NCBI RefSeq assembly: GCF_046115505.1
Contig: NZ_CP170736.1
Location: forward strand, 1,116,001-1,180,000
Source of the DNA: Dellaglioa kimchii
GTDB lineage: Bacteria > Bacillota > Bacilli > Lactobacillales > Lactobacillaceae
Direction: 5' to 3'
Length of the DNA: 64,000 nt
Shown: positions 63,294 through 64,000 of the stretch, in pieces
How the letters are laid out: every line of letters begins with the position of its first letter
How positions within the stretch are numbered: the stretch's first letter is position 1
Program-made: the position numbers and the translations under genes
Notes under the pieces: model-generated
Seen by the model: the letters and a program-made list of their open reading frames with translations, nothing else
Databases searched by the model: none
What the model was told of the DNA's origin: nothing

Positions 63294-63716
63294 CTATTTA
63301 ATTGCTTCGCCTTCAAAATCAACATTTGATTCCAAAACGATATTTGAAAATGGTGTGATTTCACCTGTTCGTACTGTAGCAATATTATTATCATCGCGAC
63401 TCATCGATTTCAATTCATCATGTGAAATGAAAACAACTTCAACATCATCATCTAATAAAGCCTTGATAGCAGCATATTGTTCAGGATTAACCGTTTTAAT
63501 TTCTTCAGCTAAAAAAGCTTTTTGAATTTTCATTTCAGAAAGCGTTGCGGCTAAAACATCAATAAATAACGGTAATCCACGTACGATTGAAAGATCAATT
63601 TTACGTCCATCATCCTTAATTGGTAGGCCTGAGTCACCAATTGTTAACCATTGTGTATGTCCAATTTCAGAAATAGCATTTGATAATTTTGTATTCAAAA
63701 GATTAGTTTTACGCAT
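63294..63716 (-). CDS. rbsD: D-ribose pyranase
   Basis: This 140-residue protein converts the pyranose form of D-ribose to the furanose form for RbsK. His20 in the signature ISEIGHTQWLTIGDSGLPI is the catalytic residue, and DIGLPLFIDVL-like and GEITPFSNIVLESNVDF segments are conserved. It lies 28 bases after rbsK and 30 before rbsU. No signal peptide is present. Confidence 0.95.
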   Translation of the reverse strand: MRKTNLLNTKLSNAISEIGHTQWLTIGDSGLPIKDDGRKIDLSIVRGLPLFIDVLAATLSEMKIQKAFLAEEIKTVNPEQYAAIKALLDDDVEVVFISHDELKSMSRDDNNIATVRTGEITPFSNIVLESNVDFEGEAIK

Positions 63717-63744
63717 AATTTATCTCCCATTCAACAATTTAAAT

Positions 63745-64000
63745 TTATTTATTAGCATCCAAAACAGCTAATACAGCAGATTCAGTTGGAATACTTGGTT
63801 GTGCACCAGCATGTGACACCGTTACAGATGAAGCAGCTGATCCATAACGCATAGCTTCAGCTAAATTATCTAAATTAGCATGTAAACGTGTTGCTGTAGC
63901 ACCAATAAAAGTATCGCCGGCAGCAGTTGTATCAACAGCCTTAACCTTAAATGCTGGAACGACTCCTTCTTCACCATTATCACGCATGTAGAAAGAACCT
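63745..64000 (-). CDS. rbsK: Ribokinase, C-terminal part
   Basis: The last 84 or so residues of an ATP-dependent D-ribose kinase are visible, with the rest beyond the right edge. The PfkB signature DTTAAGDTFIGA carries the catalytic Asp and anion hole, followed by the usual AMRYGSAASSVTVSHAGAQPSIP tail. It heads rbsK-rbsD-rbsU on the minus strand, so the ribose operon promoter and any RbsR gene lie outside the window. Truncation is only the window edge. Confidence 0.93.
   Translation of the reverse strand, partial: GSFYMRDNGEEGVVPAFKVKAVDTTAAGDTFIGATATRLHANLDNLAEAMRYGSAASSVTVSHAGAQPSIPTESAVLAVLDANK

Noticed and set aside
1..64000. CRISPR arrays, tRNA or rRNA genes, and prophage genes
   Set aside because: No regularly spaced repeats, cloverleaf-like conserved stretches or phage proteins were noticed on either strand.

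Overview
The window reads as a chromosomal stretch from a low-GC (mid-30s percent by eye) lactic acid bacterium of the family Lactobacillaceae. Evidence: AGGAGG-type ribosome binding sites, many CcpA-type cre sites, GntR-type AraR and ROK-type XylR repressors, GPH and sugar-porter permeases rather than ABC pentose importers, lactate oxidase, alpha-glycerophosphate oxidase, a catalase of the lactobacillus type, and an rbsU-rbsD-rbsK ribose cluster of the kind known from Latilactobacillus sakei. I cannot name the species. I see no tRNA, rRNA, insertion sequence, prophage or CRISPR array. Nearly every gene from 1 to 45.7 kb is on the minus strand.

Layout. 1-5.7 kb: start of class II fructose-bisphosphate aldolase, then two tandem adenine deaminase paralogues and an NCS2 purine permease behind a PurBox-like pair. 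5.8-6.9 kb: lactate oxidase with a perfect cre. 7-20.5 kb: a large D-xylose and xylo-oligosaccharide regulon: xylA-xylB, two GH43 beta-xylosidases each paired with its own permease, an AraC-type regulator, xylR and a xylose-proton symporter. At least three promoters carry XylR-like operators. 20.6-22.2 kb: dihydroorotate dehydrogenase and a GNAT acetyltransferase. 22.4-26.5 kb: glpK-glpO-glpF glycerol operon. 26.7-28.6 kb: quinone-oxidoreductase-like protein and a DyP peroxidase (plus strand). 28.8-35.3 kb: arabinose cluster araE-araB-araD-araA and araR, with two AraR boxes. 35.4-37.9 kb: aldo/keto reductase, cytosine deaminase codA and a 48-residue small protein gene.

38-44.4 kb holds the most unusual system: GPH permease, LacI regulator, GH32 beta-fructosidase, ROK fructokinase and a GH91 beta-helix enzyme of the inulin fructotransferase / difructose-anhydride hydrolase family. 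The GH91 and GH32 proteins lack signal peptides, and two near-identical operators (TGTYAACCGGTTGTCA) tie the locus together. I read it as a candidate pathway that imports difructose dianhydride, opens it inside the cell to inulobiose, splits that to fructose and phosphorylates the fructose.

44.4-64 kb is mixed: thioredoxin-like protein, TauE/SafE exporter, YjbR protein, a 79-residue protein with a further GPH permease, YdeI-like protein, DUF1275 membrane protein, large FAD/NAD(P) protein, a divergent peptide deformylase, SDR, pyridoxine kinase, DHA2 drug exporter, PNPOx-like protein, Cof-type HAD phosphatase, membrane-anchored glycerophosphodiesterase, polysaccharide deacetylase, catalase, and rbsU-rbsD-rbsK running off the right edge. 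The genes fit a plant-carbohydrate lifestyle with oxygen exposure: lactate and glycerol-3-phosphate oxidases would make hydrogen peroxide, and catalase and DyP peroxidase could remove it.
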